Assembly (NCBI RefSeq): GCF_014863355.1
Contig: NZ_JACZEP010000003.1
Location: 62,001-126,000, forward strand
Direction: 5' to 3'
Length of the DNA stretch: 64,000 bases
DNA from: Aminobacter carboxidus
GTDB taxonomy: Bacteria > Pseudomonadota > Alphaproteobacteria > Rhizobiales > Rhizobiaceae
Shown here: in pieces, positions 9,219 through 18,729 of the stretch
Position numbering within the stretch: the stretch's first letter is position 1
How the letters are laid out: each line of letters begins with the position of its first letter
Program-made: the position numbers and the translations under genes
The notes under the pieces: model-generated
What the model saw: the letters and a program-made list of their open reading frames with translations, nothing else
Databases searched by the model: none
What the model was told of the DNA's origin: nothing

Positions 9219-11591
9219 TCACCTGTGCCTCATGACGACGAGTGTAATATCGTCATGTATCTTCCGTGTGCCGATGTATGCCATCAGGTCGTCGACAATG
9301 CCTGTCTTGATCTCTTCAGCACTGCTGCCATAGCGCGACCGTGCGCTTTCGCTGAGCCGGTCGAGGCCGAACAGCTTGCCGCCCGACCCTTCGGCCTCGG
9401 TCACGCCGTCAGTATGGAGCACGATGACGTCGCCGCTGCTGAAGGGGATGTTGCGGGTTGCCACGAAAGGCGAAATGTCGCGTTCGAGGCCGACCGGAAG
9501 GCCGAGGTCGAGCGTGTCGATCCGCTCGACCTTGCCTCCGGCGCGGACAACCAGAACCTCTTCATGCTGGCCCGACAGGACCAGGCGCTCGTCTTCATAG
9601 TCGAGGAAGGCCAGCGACAGGTGCTTGTCGGAGTTGGTGCGCTCCAGGTTCTTGAAGATTGCGCGGTTCAGCCGATCGAGGAACTGCCGTGGATTGTCTT
9701 CGCCGGTCTCCTGCAGCGCGCGCGCGACCGACTGCACCATCAACATCAGCACACCGCTCTCGAGACCATGTCCGGTGACATCGCCAATGCCTATCTTCAG
9801 GCGATGTCCGTCCTGCAGCACATCGTAGTAGTCACCGCCGACCTCGTCGGCCGGCCGCATGTAGGCTGCGATCTCGATGCCAGGGATCAGTGCGAGTTCG
9901 CGCGGCTTGGGCAGCACCATCATCTGTATCTGGCGCGCAACGTCGAGTTCGGCGCCAAGGCGCACGTTTTCGCTGCGCAGCTTTTCGTTGAGCGAAGAGA
10001 TTTCGACGTTGGCGTCTTCGAGATCCCTGGTGCGTTCATCGACCAGTTGTTCAAGGTTCTCGGTATGGAAGCTGATTTGCTCGGCCATGCGGTTGAAGGC
10101 CACGCCGACCTCGCCGACCTCGTCCTTGGACGGGATGTTGACGCGGACGGAATAGTCTTTCGCTTGCAGCCGCCGTGCAGCAGCAGCCAGGGCGCTGAGG
10201 CCTGCGGTGATACGCTTGGACAGGCCAAACACCGCGGCAAACACGATCATCAGCGAAACGATAATCGCCAGGAGCTGATAGAGCAGGATGCGGTTCGTCG
10301 CCTTCGAAATGCTGTCCTGTGCCGCAAACAGCGCGGCGTAGATCTCGCGCTCGGGCACAACGATGCCAACCGACATCGCCTGCTTTTCAATAGGCCCGGC
10401 ACTCCAGAGGTTCGTCGGCTTGAGCCCTTTCAGGACGACGATGTAAGGGACGTTTTCGCCCTTTTCTTGCAGCATGACATGCTGGATCACACCATCGTTG
10501 CTGCTGTTGAGGTCGAGGGTTGCGATGGCAGGCTGAGTGCTGGCGCGCAGTGACCGCTCCACGCCGGTGACCCCGTCGGCGGCCCCCTTGTCGCTCGAAG
10601 ACACCAGCCCGATCGTCGCTTCGCTCTTGGGGTTGATGGCCACCACGTTGCCGTTCGGCATCGTCAGGAAGCCGAAGCCGGTCTCGGCGATCTTGACGTT
10701 CTCGACGATCTCGGCGAGCTGGTCGAGCGTAATGTCGGCCCCAGCGGCACCCGCAACGCCTGCACGGTCGCGCGTCCACAGCGGATGGAAAAAGCTGACG
10801 ATCAGCTTGCCGGTGATTGCGTCCGTATAAGGCGCGGTCTGGGTGATGTCGTTGTCGGGGATGAAGCGCGACGCCGGATCGAGCGCCCATTTCTGCCACG
10901 ATCCATAGATGCCGGGGAAAAAGAACTCCCAGAACTCCGAGTTGTTATGGCCGGGATAGAGGCGATCGAAAGTCTGGGCCTGGTCGGTGTAAGGTGCGGT
11001 CCTGAAGATCGGCCGTTCCTTCGGGCCGATGTAATACATTTGCAGCTTTGACGAACCGCTGGTGAGCAGGCTTGGCGCGACGAGGTCGAGCACAGCACTG
11101 TTTTCGATCTCTTCCTGGACCGCCGGTAGCGGTTTGTGGTCGGGGCCAAGCAGATAACCCCAGACGCTGACCACGGACGGTGCGCCGGGCAGGTTCTGGG
11201 CCCACTGCCCTTTGGTGTCGTAGACGACCTGCACGGAAGCCGCGGACTGGTTCGCCAGCGTGGCGCCGACTCGTTTTTGCCGGTCGGGGTCGTCGATCTG
11301 TCCCTGAATGACGCCTGCCAGAGTCTTGACGTCTGCATGGACTCGGTCGAGCAGGAGGTCGACGCGCGCCGCGGTGGAGTCGGCATAAGACCGGATGTAC
11401 TCCTGGTTTGCCGTGGTCAAGCCGGCGCCGACCTCCGAGGTCGCGTCCTGCGACAGCCGCTGGACGTTCCACAGCGCCAGGCCGCCGCTCATCAGCAGGT
11501 CGAACAGCACTGCGCCGCCCACCACGAGCACGAACTTCGCCCGGAAGGAATGCAGGTCGAAACGAGGCGTATCCCGCGTGTCGGTACTCAT
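9219..11591 (-). CDS. Membrane SpoIIE-family (PP2C) protein phosphatase with dCache sensor and HAMP
   Basis: A 790-aa inner-membrane receptor phosphatase. Order of domains: TM1 (about residues 19-40, KFVLVVGGAVLFDLLMSGG); a large periplasmic sensor of ~370 residues with Cache-like features; TM2 (about 430-455, LAIIVSLMIVFAAVFGL); HAMP (about 455-508); a coiled coil (about 510-560); and a PP2C_SIG/SpoIIE domain to the end. Metal-binding phosphatase motifs are present: DEVGGDYYDV (~582), GDVTGHG, HTDGVTEA (~725) and HDDITLVV at the C-terminus. The layout matches SiaA/RsbU-like phosphatases that dephosphorylate STAS partners in response to an extracellular cue. It overlaps the methyltransferase gene by 4 bp (ATGA), which indicates coupled translation. 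The ligand is unknown. Confidence 0.9.
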   Translation of the reverse strand: MSTDTRDTPRFDLHSFRAKFVLVVGGAVLFDLLMSGGLALWNVQRLSQDATSEVGAGLTTANQEYIRSYADSTAARVDLLLDRVHADVKTLAGVIQGQIDDPDRQKRVGATLANQSAASVQVVYDTKGQWAQNLPGAPSVVSVWGYLLGPDHKPLPAVQEEIENSAVLDLVAPSLLTSGSSKLQMYYIGPKERPIFRTAPYTDQAQTFDRLYPGHNNSEFWEFFFPGIYGSWQKWALDPASRFIPDNDITQTAPYTDAITGKLIVSFFHPLWTRDRAGVAGAAGADITLDQLAEIVENVKIAETGFGFLTMPNGNVVAINPKSEATIGLVSSSDKGAADGVTGVERSLRASTQPAIATLDLNSSNDGVIQHVMLQEKGENVPYIVVLKGLKPTNLWSAGPIEKQAMSVGIVVPEREIYAALFAAQDSISKATNRILLYQLLAIIVSLMIVFAAVFGLSKRITAGLSALAAAARRLQAKDYSVRVNIPSKDEVGEVGVAFNRMAEQISFHTENLEQLVDERTRDLEDANVEISSLNEKLRSENVRLGAELDVARQIQMMVLPKPRELALIPGIEIAAYMRPADEVGGDYYDVLQDGHRLKIGIGDVTGHGLESGVLMLMVQSVARALQETGEDNPRQFLDRLNRAIFKNLERTNSDKHLSLAFLDYEDERLVLSGQHEEVLVVRAGGKVERIDTLDLGLPVGLERDISPFVATRNIPFSSGDVIVLHTDGVTEAEGSGGKLFGLDRLSESARSRYGSSAEEIKTGIVDDLMAYIGTRKIHDDITLVVMRHR

Positions 11592-12778
11592 AGCGGCTTC
11601 TGCCCCGATGCGGCCCAGATCGGCCAGCCGGCATACCCTTTCGGGTGGAGGGCTGCTGAGATGTGGTCCTTGAAACCTTGCCTGAACTGCTTGATGAACT
11701 CCCCGGAATCACCACGCTTTGCCGCCATGTCGCCGGCATAGACCTCTTCCCATGCCGCGATCATGTCGGCGAAGTCCTTCGGGTCGCCGTCCAGATTGGT
11801 CACCATGAACGACTCGACGCGTATGTCGTCGAAGCCGGCATCGGCCAGATAGCGCCGGCTCTTGGGCCCGAGCTCGACATCCATGTCGAAGTGTTCGAAC
11901 AGTTTCGCGACCTCGTTGTAGGTCCAGCGAATGCTTTCGGCGCGTGGTTCGCCCAGGCAGTGCGAGTTCTTCTCGTTGGTGATGTAGACCCGGCCCCCCG
12001 GCTTGCAGATCCGGAACAGCTCCTTGAGGATTTGCGCCGGGCGATTGAAGATCTGCAGCGAGTGCCGGCACGTCACGAGATCGAACTGGTCGTCATCGAG
12101 CAGCATCTCCGAGGCATCACCATAGGTGTATTCGATACCGGTGATGTCGAACTCGCTGGCGACCTTTCTGGCATAGGCCAGGCTCGACTTGGAGTGATCG
12201 AGGGCTACGATCCGCGATGGCTCGAATTCCTTTTGCGCCAGCACCGCGAAATCGCCGATGCCGCAGCAGATGTCGGCCATGACGATGCCCGGCCGCATGC
12301 CGTGGCGGGGCAGGATCGAGCGTTCGTGCCGCCAGGTCATCTTGGTCTGGGTGCGCAGGATGGGAATGAACCCGCCCTCTTCGAGGAAGCTTTGCCCGGG
12401 ATAGAACTCGCTGTCGTATTCCTCGACGGTGATGCCAGGCTCGATCTTGCTGAGACGGCCGAACTTGCGCGTCGTCCAGCCGACGACGCTGGAAGTGACG
12501 ACCACGAATCTCAGGTCCGGCCTGACCCGGCATGCGTCGATGATGACGCGCGCAAAGGCATGAAACGCAGTGTTGTTCATCTGCGCCAGCCGCCTGACGT
12601 TGACGTAAAGCACGCCGCGGACGCTCTCGATGGATTCCTTCAACAGCGCCAGGCTGGGCGCGAGCTCGTCGATCGTTTGCGGGCGAACCGAACCGGCAAT
12701 CGAAAATTCCTGGTTGTTCAGGTCAAAATGCGCCTTGAAGCGCCCAGCGATGCCGGAGGGGGAAAGATGTGCAGTCAA
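11588..12778 (-). CDS. STAS-like (slr1659-type) domain fused to a class I SAM methyltransferase
   Basis: A 396-aa two-domain protein. Residues ~20-135 align by eye with the small STAS-like protein at 8299-8637: VLYVNVRRLAQMNNTAF against [17 protein letters not shown], then a helix and RPDLRFVVVTSSVVGW against [16 protein letters not shown]. Asn69-Thr70 occupy the place of the usual Ser-Ser phosphosite. Residues ~160-370 are a Rossmann methyltransferase: motif I ADICCGIGDFAVLA (168-181), acidic loop EIVALDHS-like (RIVALDHSKSS), YGDASEM, and motif IV DLVTCRHSLQIF. A UbiE-type small-molecule or protein methyltransferase is suggested, but the substrate is unknown. It sits between and overlaps (4 bp each side) the ATPase-fold gene and the phosphatase gene, so it is an integral part of the switch. 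Confidence 0.82.
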   Translation of the reverse strand: MTAHLSPSGIAGRFKAHFDLNNQEFSIAGSVRPQTIDELAPSLALLKESIESVRGVLYVNVRRLAQMNNTAFHAFARVIIDACRVRPDLRFVVVTSSVVGWTTRKFGRLSKIEPGITVEEYDSEFYPGQSFLEEGGFIPILRTQTKMTWRHERSILPRHGMRPGIVMADICCGIGDFAVLAQKEFEPSRIVALDHSKSSLAYARKVASEFDITGIEYTYGDASEMLLDDDQFDLVTCRHSLQIFNRPAQILKELFRICKPGGRVYITNEKNSHCLGEPRAESIRWTYNEVAKLFEHFDMDVELGPKSRRYLADAGFDDIRVESFMVTNLDGDPKDFADMIAAWEEVYAGDMAAKRGDSGEFIKQFRQGFKDHISAALHPKGYAGWPIWAASGQKPL

Positions 12779-13290
12779 TTTGCCAAGCCCCCGAGCGGAA
12801 GGTCGACGACGATCTTGACCATGTCGTCATCGACCTCTTCAAGTCGAAGCGTGGCGTTGTAGTTAACGGTCAGTTCCAGAAGCATCATGTCGCGGCTGGG
12901 GGCAACATCGCCCGACAACGAGCTCAGATAGCGCGCCTGCCGGTCGGCACCCTGGACCCTCGCAACGGCAGCCTCAAGGAAGGTGTGCTCTTCCCGGCTG
13001 CAGGCAAACGTCAACTCGATCCGGTCGGTCTCGCCAAGGCGAGACAGCCTGCATTCAAGTGCGCCCCCAGAGTGACGTGTCCTGAAGGTAACCTCCAGCA
13101 ATTCATTGAGTGCAGATGAAAAGAGATTCGAAAAAAGGACTGAGTCCGGCCGGTTATGACTGATCGTACGCGCCAGATAACTCGAAATGTAGTCGCAATG
13201 CGCCCAATTCGAAAGGAAAGATGCGATCTCCATGTCGACCTGGATCATTGTGCGAAAACTTGGTTCCGCATTCGCATCTTTCGTAGGCAT
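12775..13290 (-). CDS. Degenerate GHKL-ATPase-fold-like protein of the partner-switching cluster
   Basis: A 171-aa soluble protein. Its centre (SSALNELLEVTFRTRH) resembles the N box of GHKL ATPases. The helical N-terminus followed by a C-terminal sheet (LLELTVNYNATLRLEEV, MVKIVVDLPL) fits that fold. No G1/G2 glycine boxes are visible, so it may be inactive in ATP hydrolysis, comparable to SiaB-like or other non-canonical members. Start: ATG 13290 with AAGAGGG 5 nt upstream. It overlaps the STAS-methyltransferase gene by 4 bp and is the first gene of the tightly linked five-gene set. A role as a dedicated partner of the STAS-methyltransferase is inferred from position only. Confidence 0.6.
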   Translation of the reverse strand: MPTKDANAEPSFRTMIQVDMEIASFLSNWAHCDYISSYLARTISHNRPDSVLFSNLFSSALNELLEVTFRTRHSGGALECRLSRLGETDRIELTFACSREEHTFLEAAVARVQGADRQARYLSSLSGDVAPSRDMMLLELTVNYNATLRLEEVDDDMVKIVVDLPLGGLAN

Positions 13291-13310
13291 GTCACCCTCT
13301 TGCCGTTCTG

Positions 13311-13334
13311 GCCGAGCAATTAGCATCGCTCGGC
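13311..13334. promoter_or_regulatory. Inverted repeat in the leader of the partner-switching operon
   Basis: The arms GCCGAGC and GCTCGGC are separated by 10 bp, about 20 bp upstream of the first gene (start 13290). Extending the arms to GCCGAGCAAT / ATCGCTCGGC leaves one mismatch. It could be an operator or a 5'-UTR hairpin; which one is not decided by the sequence. Confidence 0.45.
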
Positions 13335-13438
13335 AAATTTGCGGTGTCCGGTCCGAAGTCGGTCTGCCGTGACACTATCTGTATGTATCGTCTGCGTCGC
13401 CTGCCCCGTCGAGGCAAGCTAGCGGGTGTTGCCTGTCT

Positions 13439-15202
13439 TCATGTTCGGTCTTGTTCTTGCGGCGCTTTCAGCTCTGCGGGTGACCGGTCCGCAAACTCGC
13501 CCGTCGCGTCCGCTCCCATCGGCCGCCCAAGGAAGTTGCCCTGCAAGCAATCACAGCCTTCGTCGATCAGCCAACGTGCCTGGCCGGCCGTTTCTACCCC
13601 CTCTGCGGTGACGCTGATACCCAGTCCGTGTGCCAGGCTCATGACCGACCGGACAATGGCCTGGCTCTTGCGGTCGGCAACCAGGTCCTTGATGAAGTAC
13701 TGGTCGATCTTCAGCGTGTCGAACGGAAAATTCTTGAGATAGCTCAGCGACGAATAGTGGGTGCCGAAGTCATCAAGCGAGATCCGGATTCCCAGGACAT
13801 TCAGCGTGTTGAGCGTATCCAGATTGTCGACGGTCTGCTCCAGCAGAACGGTTTCGGTGATCTCGAGTTCAACGCGGTCGGCGCGGATACCGACCTTGTC
13901 GATGATCTGCGCCACGGTATCGGTGAGCGAGCCGCTCAGGAACTGCGCCGGCGACAGGTTCACCGCAACGTTGAGCGAGGGTGGCCAGGTCATCGCCTGG
14001 CGGCAGGCTTCCTCAAGCACCCAGCGGCCGATGTCGTCCATCAGACCATCGGCCTCGGCGATCGGAATGAACACGTTTGGCGGAATGAGGCCAACCTCTG
14101 GATGGTGCCACCTCAGCAGCGCCTCAAAGCCGATGACCGTCGATGGTGGGCGAATGAGCGGCTGATACTCGAGATAGAGCTCCTGCCGCTCCAGCGCCAT
14201 GCGCAGGCTTCGCCTCAGGTTCTCCCGCTGCTCCAGCAGCAGCATCATCGAGCGGTTGAAGGTGCGGGCGCAGCCACGGCCATCGCGTTTGGCCGCGTAA
14301 AGGGCGATGTCGGCCGCCTTCATCAGCTCTTCACTCTCGACCCCATGCTGAGGGCCGAATGCGATGCCGACGCTGGCGCCGACAAAAAGCGGGATGTCGT
14401 TGATGACGAAGGGCGCCTTGAAGGCATCGACAATCGCCTGCGCCAGCCGTTCGGCAGCCATAGGCTGTTGTTTGCCGGCCTGGATAACCGCAAATTCGTC
14501 GCCGGCGTATCGATAGGCGGCATCACCGTCCTGCAGCGCGCCGCGGATCCTGTTTGCCGCAAGCTGCAGCAAGGTGTCGCCGGTTCCATGGCCGAGCGTG
14601 TCGTTGACCGATTTGAAATCGTCGAGGTCGATCTGCAGCAAGGCCGACCTGTCACGGGAATCGCCGCTTTCCGCCAGGATTTCGTCCAGGCGCTCGCTGA
14701 AGCGGCGGCGATTCTGCAAACCGGTCAGCGCGTCATATGTCGCCTGATGCTGCAGCAGCTTCACGCGGTCTGCTTCTTCGGAGGCGGCACGACCGTCTAG
14801 CCCTGTTTCCGCCGACTCGATGATGCCGACGCCATCAGCCATTCCGAAGCACAAGATCGTTCCCGCCGGCTGCCCAGACAAAGCCTTGAGCTTGATTCTC
14901 GTCGACGAACCATCGCGCGCGGCAAGCTGCATCGCGGCGCGAAGCTCGTTTTCGCCAAAATTCGGATAAATCTCCCAAGCCAACGCGCCTGTGGTCATGG
15001 CGTTGCCGCGAATGCTTTTCAGCGTGGCCGAGCAGTCGGTCAGCCGGAAGTCGTGGTCATAAAACGAAAAAAGATCGGTGGTGTTTGCCAGGAAGCTCGC
15101 AAGACGTGCATCGCGAATCACGGAGAGGTTCGAGGGCCCGAGCCCAACGCCTCTTTTGCCCTCAGCCTTCGGATACGCAAACCAATTCCAAAAGCGGTAC
15201 AA
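13439..15202 (-). CDS. Cyclic-di-GMP protein with GGDEF and EAL domains
   Basis: A 587-aa cytoplasmic protein. The N-terminal ~150 residues are a PAS-like/unknown sensor. The GGDEF domain follows (DALTGLQNRRRF, then YRYAGDEFAVI, so the signature is AGDEF, with the first Gly replaced). Residues ~330-570 are an EAL domain with FEALLRWHHP, VNLSPAQF, ITETVLLE, DDFGT, LKIDQYF and AEGVET, that is, all the usual metal- and substrate-binding residues. The loop after DDFGT reads HYSSLSYL where Gly is more common. It could make, degrade or only sense c-di-GMP. The start is a TTG at 15202, supported by TAGGGAG 8 nt upstream; an in-frame stop excludes longer forms. It lies 148 bp upstream of the partner-switching operon in the same direction and may belong to it. 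Confidence 0.9.
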   Translation of the reverse strand: MYRFWNWFAYPKAEGKRGVGLGPSNLSVIRDARLASFLANTTDLFSFYDHDFRLTDCSATLKSIRGNAMTTGALAWEIYPNFGENELRAAMQLAARDGSSTRIKLKALSGQPAGTILCFGMADGVGIIESAETGLDGRAASEEADRVKLLQHQATYDALTGLQNRRRFSERLDEILAESGDSRDRSALLQIDLDDFKSVNDTLGHGTGDTLLQLAANRIRGALQDGDAAYRYAGDEFAVIQAGKQQPMAAERLAQAIVDAFKAPFVINDIPLFVGASVGIAFGPQHGVESEELMKAADIALYAAKRDGRGCARTFNRSMMLLLEQRENLRRSLRMALERQELYLEYQPLIRPPSTVIGFEALLRWHHPEVGLIPPNVFIPIAEADGLMDDIGRWVLEEACRQAMTWPPSLNVAVNLSPAQFLSGSLTDTVAQIIDKVGIRADRVELEITETVLLEQTVDNLDTLNTLNVLGIRISLDDFGTHYSSLSYLKNFPFDTLKIDQYFIKDLVADRKSQAIVRSVMSLAHGLGISVTAEGVETAGQARWLIDEGCDCLQGNFLGRPMGADATGEFADRSPAELKAPQEQDRT

Positions 15203-15450
15203 GTCCGCATCTCCCTACCGCATGACGTAAAGTTAGCACAGCAGAACAAGGGCTTGCAAACACCCGGCGCGCGCACTCCACAACCATCCATTGACGTCAG
15301 GAATTGCCCTGCACTCGTCTAACAAGCGCAGAACGGCGTGGTGCCGTGGTGGCGGTTGCCACTTCCAGATCACAAAGCTGGATGCTGGAAGGAACTGTTA
15401 ACCACTCGCTTCCTATTGCTCGGGGGACGTTTCATCAGCGAGTCTTGAGT

Positions 15451-17922
15451 ATGGGAAGCACGCGTTTGCCTCGAGTGAATTTTTCGAACCAAGCCTCGCA
15501 CGATGACGGTCCAGATCGCCCCGAAAGCAAGGGCGACCGGCCGCATGTGGCTTCGCCGGCCGATGGCCCCGGCTGGCAGGACTATTTCTATCTTGCGCCC
15601 AATGTTCGCTTCACCCGCACGCCCAACTACGACGCCGCCAAGCGCCACGCATCGACATCCGAAGAGGCGGAGGCTGTCCACGATGAACCTCAGCCAAACG
15701 CTGTCGTCGTTCAGCCACAGACGGCCGAGCGCGTGGCATCTGTCGCAGCCCCTGCTCCAGCTAGGCCGGCAACCGTGACGACAGGGGCCCAGGTCGTAGA
15801 AGCCTTGCAGGCACAAATCGCCCGCAGGATCGCTACGCCTGCGATGCAGGCGCCCTCGCCCGCGCGCCAGACCGCAGCGGCCGTGCAGCAAGCCACGCCA
15901 GCGACACAGGCTGCGGCCAGGCCAGCAGGCGCCAGTGAAAGCCCGACGGCGCAGCCGAAGAAGGCGCGGTGGTCCTATCTTTCCGATCATGCATTTTTCG
16001 AGCTGATGGCGCCGAACACGTCGGACGGTCCCTCATCGGCAGTCCCGGTTGTCGCCGCCCGCCCCGCGCCCGTGCCGGCCCGGGTTGCGCCGGCGCCCGT
16101 CGTCGTCCGACAGCCAGAGGTTCCTGCCGCGGAGATCACTGCGCTGTTTCGGGTCATCGAGTGCATTCCGCCGCAGCAGGCCAATGTGGCGCCTGCAGCG
16201 CCAGCCAACTCCAATGAGGTGAAGCTCGAAGCTCCGGCGATTGCCGAGCGCGATCGGCCAGCCCACCTCGCCGATCCTGCACCAGAGCCAGCCACCATCG
16301 CCGAGCCGGTTGCCCCGGTGCGGGCCGTGTCGCCTTTGCCCTTGATGGGCAGGATCGTACCAGCGACCACTGGTGATGCCTATGAGCTGCCTTCCGAGGA
16401 GCTGTTGCAGCTGCCGCCGGAAGGCCAGGGCTTCTACATGTCGCAGGAGCGGCTGGAGCAGAACGCCGACTTGCTGGAAAGCGTGCTCGAGGATTTCGGC
16501 GTGCGCGGCGAGATCATCCATGTTCGCCCCGGTCCGGTGGTGACGCTCTACGAATTCGAGCCCGCACCTGGTGTCAAATCCTCGCGCGTCATCGGCCTTG
16601 CCGACGATATCGCCCGCTCGATGTCGGCGATATCAGCGCGTGTCGCCGTCATTCCCGGTCGCAACGTGATCGGCATCGAGCTGCCCAATGAAACACGCGA
16701 AACGGTCTACTTCCGCGAGCTGATCGAGTCGGACGGCTTCCGCAACACCGCCTGCAAGCTGGCGCTGTGCCTGGGCAAGACCATCGGCGGCGAGCCGGTC
16801 ATCGCCGAACTCGCCAAGATGCCTCATTTGCTCGTTGCCGGCACCACCGGTTCGGGCAAGTCGGTCGCCATCAACACCATGATCCTGTCGCTGCTCTACC
16901 GGCTGAAGCCGGAAGAGTGCCGCCTGATCATGGTCGATCCCAAGATGCTCGAGCTCTCGATCTATGACGGCATCCCACACCTTCTGACGCCCGTCGTCAC
17001 CGACCCGAAGAAGGCGGTCACCGCGCTCAAGTGGGCGGTGCGCGAGATGGAAGACCGCTACCGCAAGATGGCGCGGCTCGGCGTGCGCAACATCGACGGC
17101 TACAACGAGCGCGCCGCGATAGCCCGCGACAAGGGCGAGACCGTGGTGATGCAGGTCCAGACCGGCTTCGAGAAGGGCACCGGCGTGCCGCTGTTTGAAG
17201 AGCAGGAGATCGACCTCGCGCCGATGCCCTACATCGTCGTCATCGTCGACGAGATGGCCGACCTGATGATGGTTGCGGGCAAGGAGATCGAGGGCGCCAT
17301 CCAGCGCCTGGCCCAGATGGCGCGTGCTGCCGGCATCCACCTGATCATGGCGACGCAGCGCCCGTCTGTCGATGTCATCACCGGCACGATCAAAGCCAAC
17401 TTCCCAACCCGTATCTCATTCCAGGTGACGTCGAAGATCGACAGCCGCACCATCCTTGGCGAACAGGGCGCCGAACAACTGCTCGGCCAGGGCGACATGC
17501 TGCACATGGCCGGTGGCGGCCGCATTTCGCGCGTCCATGGCCCCTTCGTCTCGGACGCCGAGGTGGAGCACGTCGTCACCCATCTCAAGGCACAGGGGCG
17601 TCCCGAATATCTCGAGACCGTCACCGCCGACGAAGACGATGAGACACCGGAAGCCGACGACAGCCCCGTCTTCGACAAGGGCGCCGTCGCGGCCGAGGAT
17701 GGCGACTCGATCTATGACGAGGCGGTGAAGGTGGTTCAGCGCGACAAGAAGTGCTCGACCTCCTACATCCAGCGCCGTCTCGGCATCGGCTACAACCGTG
17801 CCGCTTCTCTGGTCGAGCGCATGGAAAAGGAAGGCCTCGTCGGCGCGCCCAACCATGTCGGCAAGCGCGAGATCATGGCCGGTCGCCGCGACAACGCGCT
17901 GATGAACGACGACCAGGACTGA
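15451..17922 (+). CDS. ftsK: DNA translocase FtsK/SpoIIIE family, without membrane domain
   Basis: An 823-aa double-stranded-DNA motor. The C-terminal half holds the alpha domain ([20 protein letters not shown]), the RecA-like motor with Walker A ([12 protein letters not shown]) and Walker B ([14 protein letters not shown]), and a C-terminal gamma winged helix ([19 protein letters not shown]) of the type that reads KOPS and activates XerCD. The N-terminal ~370 residues are Pro/Ala-rich, low complexity and contain no transmembrane helices, unlike typical FtsK with four. It may be a second, soluble FtsK working on chromosome or plasmid dimer resolution. Start: ATG 15451 is chosen for its plausible context; in-frame starts at 15304 and 15382 exist and would not add membrane helices either. 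Confidence 0.88.
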   Translation: MGSTRLPRVNFSNQASHDDGPDRPESKGDRPHVASPADGPGWQDYFYLAPNVRFTRTPNYDAAKRHASTSEEAEAVHDEPQPNAVVVQPQTAERVASVAAPAPARPATVTTGAQVVEALQAQIARRIATPAMQAPSPARQTAAAVQQATPATQAAARPAGASESPTAQPKKARWSYLSDHAFFELMAPNTSDGPSSAVPVVAARPAPVPARVAPAPVVVRQPEVPAAEITALFRVIECIPPQQANVAPAAPANSNEVKLEAPAIAERDRPAHLADPAPEPATIAEPVAPVRAVSPLPLMGRIVPATTGDAYELPSEELLQLPPEGQGFYMSQERLEQNADLLESVLEDFGVRGEIIHVRPGPVVTLYEFEPAPGVKSSRVIGLADDIARSMSAISARVAVIPGRNVIGIELPNETRETVYFRELIESDGFRNTACKLALCLGKTIGGEPVIAELAKMPHLLVAGTTGSGKSVAINTMILSLLYRLKPEECRLIMVDPKMLELSIYDGIPHLLTPVVTDPKKAVTALKWAVREMEDRYRKMARLGVRNIDGYNERAAIARDKGETVVMQVQTGFEKGTGVPLFEEQEIDLAPMPYIVVIVDEMADLMMVAGKEIEGAIQRLAQMARAAGIHLIMATQRPSVDVITGTIKANFPTRISFQVTSKIDSRTILGEQGAEQLLGQGDMLHMAGGGRISRVHGPFVSDAEVEHVVTHLKAQGRPEYLETVTADEDDETPEADDSPVFDKGAVAAEDGDSIYDEAVKVVQRDKKCSTSYIQRRLGIGYNRAASLVERMEKEGLVGAPNHVGKREIMAGRRDNALMNDDQD

Positions 17923-17944
17923 TCGGAACACCTATCTGACAAAG

Positions 17945-17964
17945 GGGCGGGCTGGTGCCCGCCC
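17945..17964. terminator. Hairpin between convergent genes
   Basis: The arms GGGCGGGC and GCCCGCCC with a 4-nt loop lie between the convergent ftsK and IalB-like genes. There is no T-tract, so it may act as a bidirectional pause or an mRNA-end stabiliser. Confidence 0.5.
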
Positions 17965-17980
17965 AGCCCCTCGTCGTCGC

Positions 17981-18529
17981 CTATTGGATGGCTTGCAGCT
18001 TGTCGATCGCGGCGGTGAAGCCTGCCAGCGACACCGGAATGGCAACCGGCTTGCGCGTCACCGATTCCATGCCGACATTCAGATTGGTGCCGGCTTTCAT
18101 CGCCGTGATCAGTTCCGGCGTCAGTGGTGCTGCCGCATAAGCACCGTTCTGGTCGCTCGTCTGAATGGCGACGACTACCTTCTCGCCCTGGTCGATCTGG
18201 TACGAGGCGCCTGACGGCAGGAACAGGCCGTGTGGCAGAGCAAGCAACATGGCAAGACCGCCCTTGTCGTTTTCCTTGCGAATAGTGACCGTCAACACGC
18301 GCTGGCCAGTCTTCGACTCGGTGAGATTTTGCGACACCTGGCATTGTAGTTCGTTGATCGTCGCACCGCTGGCGCAGTTGACTGCCCAAGGGTTTGCCTC
18401 GGTCGGCTTGGCCTCGGCGGGCTTAGCTTCCTGGGCAAATGCGCCGCCGGCAAACAACAAGGCGAGCGCAGCAGCGCTGATGTTGATAACTCGAGCGGAC
18501 GTTGTTGTTCGCACTGGGATGGGGCGCAT
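17981..18529 (-). CDS. Invasion-associated locus B (IalB) family protein
   Basis: A 182-aa exported protein with a signal peptide (hydrophobic INISAAALALLFAGGAFA, cleavage before QEAKP) and a short Lys/Ala/Glu/Pro-rich linker. The IalB domain includes the paired cysteines of the family (WAVNCASG and LQCQVSQN) and the conserved stretch LALPHGLFLPSGASYQID. IalB proteins are periplasmic or envelope-associated; in Bartonella the locus was linked to erythrocyte invasion, while in free-living rhizobia the role is unclear. Start: ATG 18529. It is convergent with ftsK and divergent from the giant adhesin-like gene, about 200 bp away. Confidence 0.88.
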   Translation of the reverse strand: MRPIPVRTTTSARVINISAAALALLFAGGAFAQEAKPAEAKPTEANPWAVNCASGATINELQCQVSQNLTESKTGQRVLTVTIRKENDKGGLAMLLALPHGLFLPSGASYQIDQGEKVVVAIQTSDQNGAYAAAPLTPELITAMKAGTNLNVGMESVTRKPVAIPVSLAGFTAAIDKLQAIQ

Positions 18530-18729
18530 TTTTCTTGCCTTCGCTGGGGATCGACTGGTTCGACTTGAGTCAACTTAGGCTGAAAGAAGCGCGGGTTCTG
18601 TTGCTCTACTGCAACATGACTTCTTTTTATGCCAATGCACGCATTGGTGGCAGAAAATCCTCTTGCAAGCCGCGCGCATTGGTAGACCTATCAGCAAAAC
18701 CAAGAACGCCCCCTTGGGATGGATCTTTG

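Noticed and set aside
18502-18729. N-terminal extension of the giant surface protein
   Set aside because: It lies antisense to the IalB-like gene start and precedes the recognisable signal peptide. ATG 18730 gives a sensible export signal.
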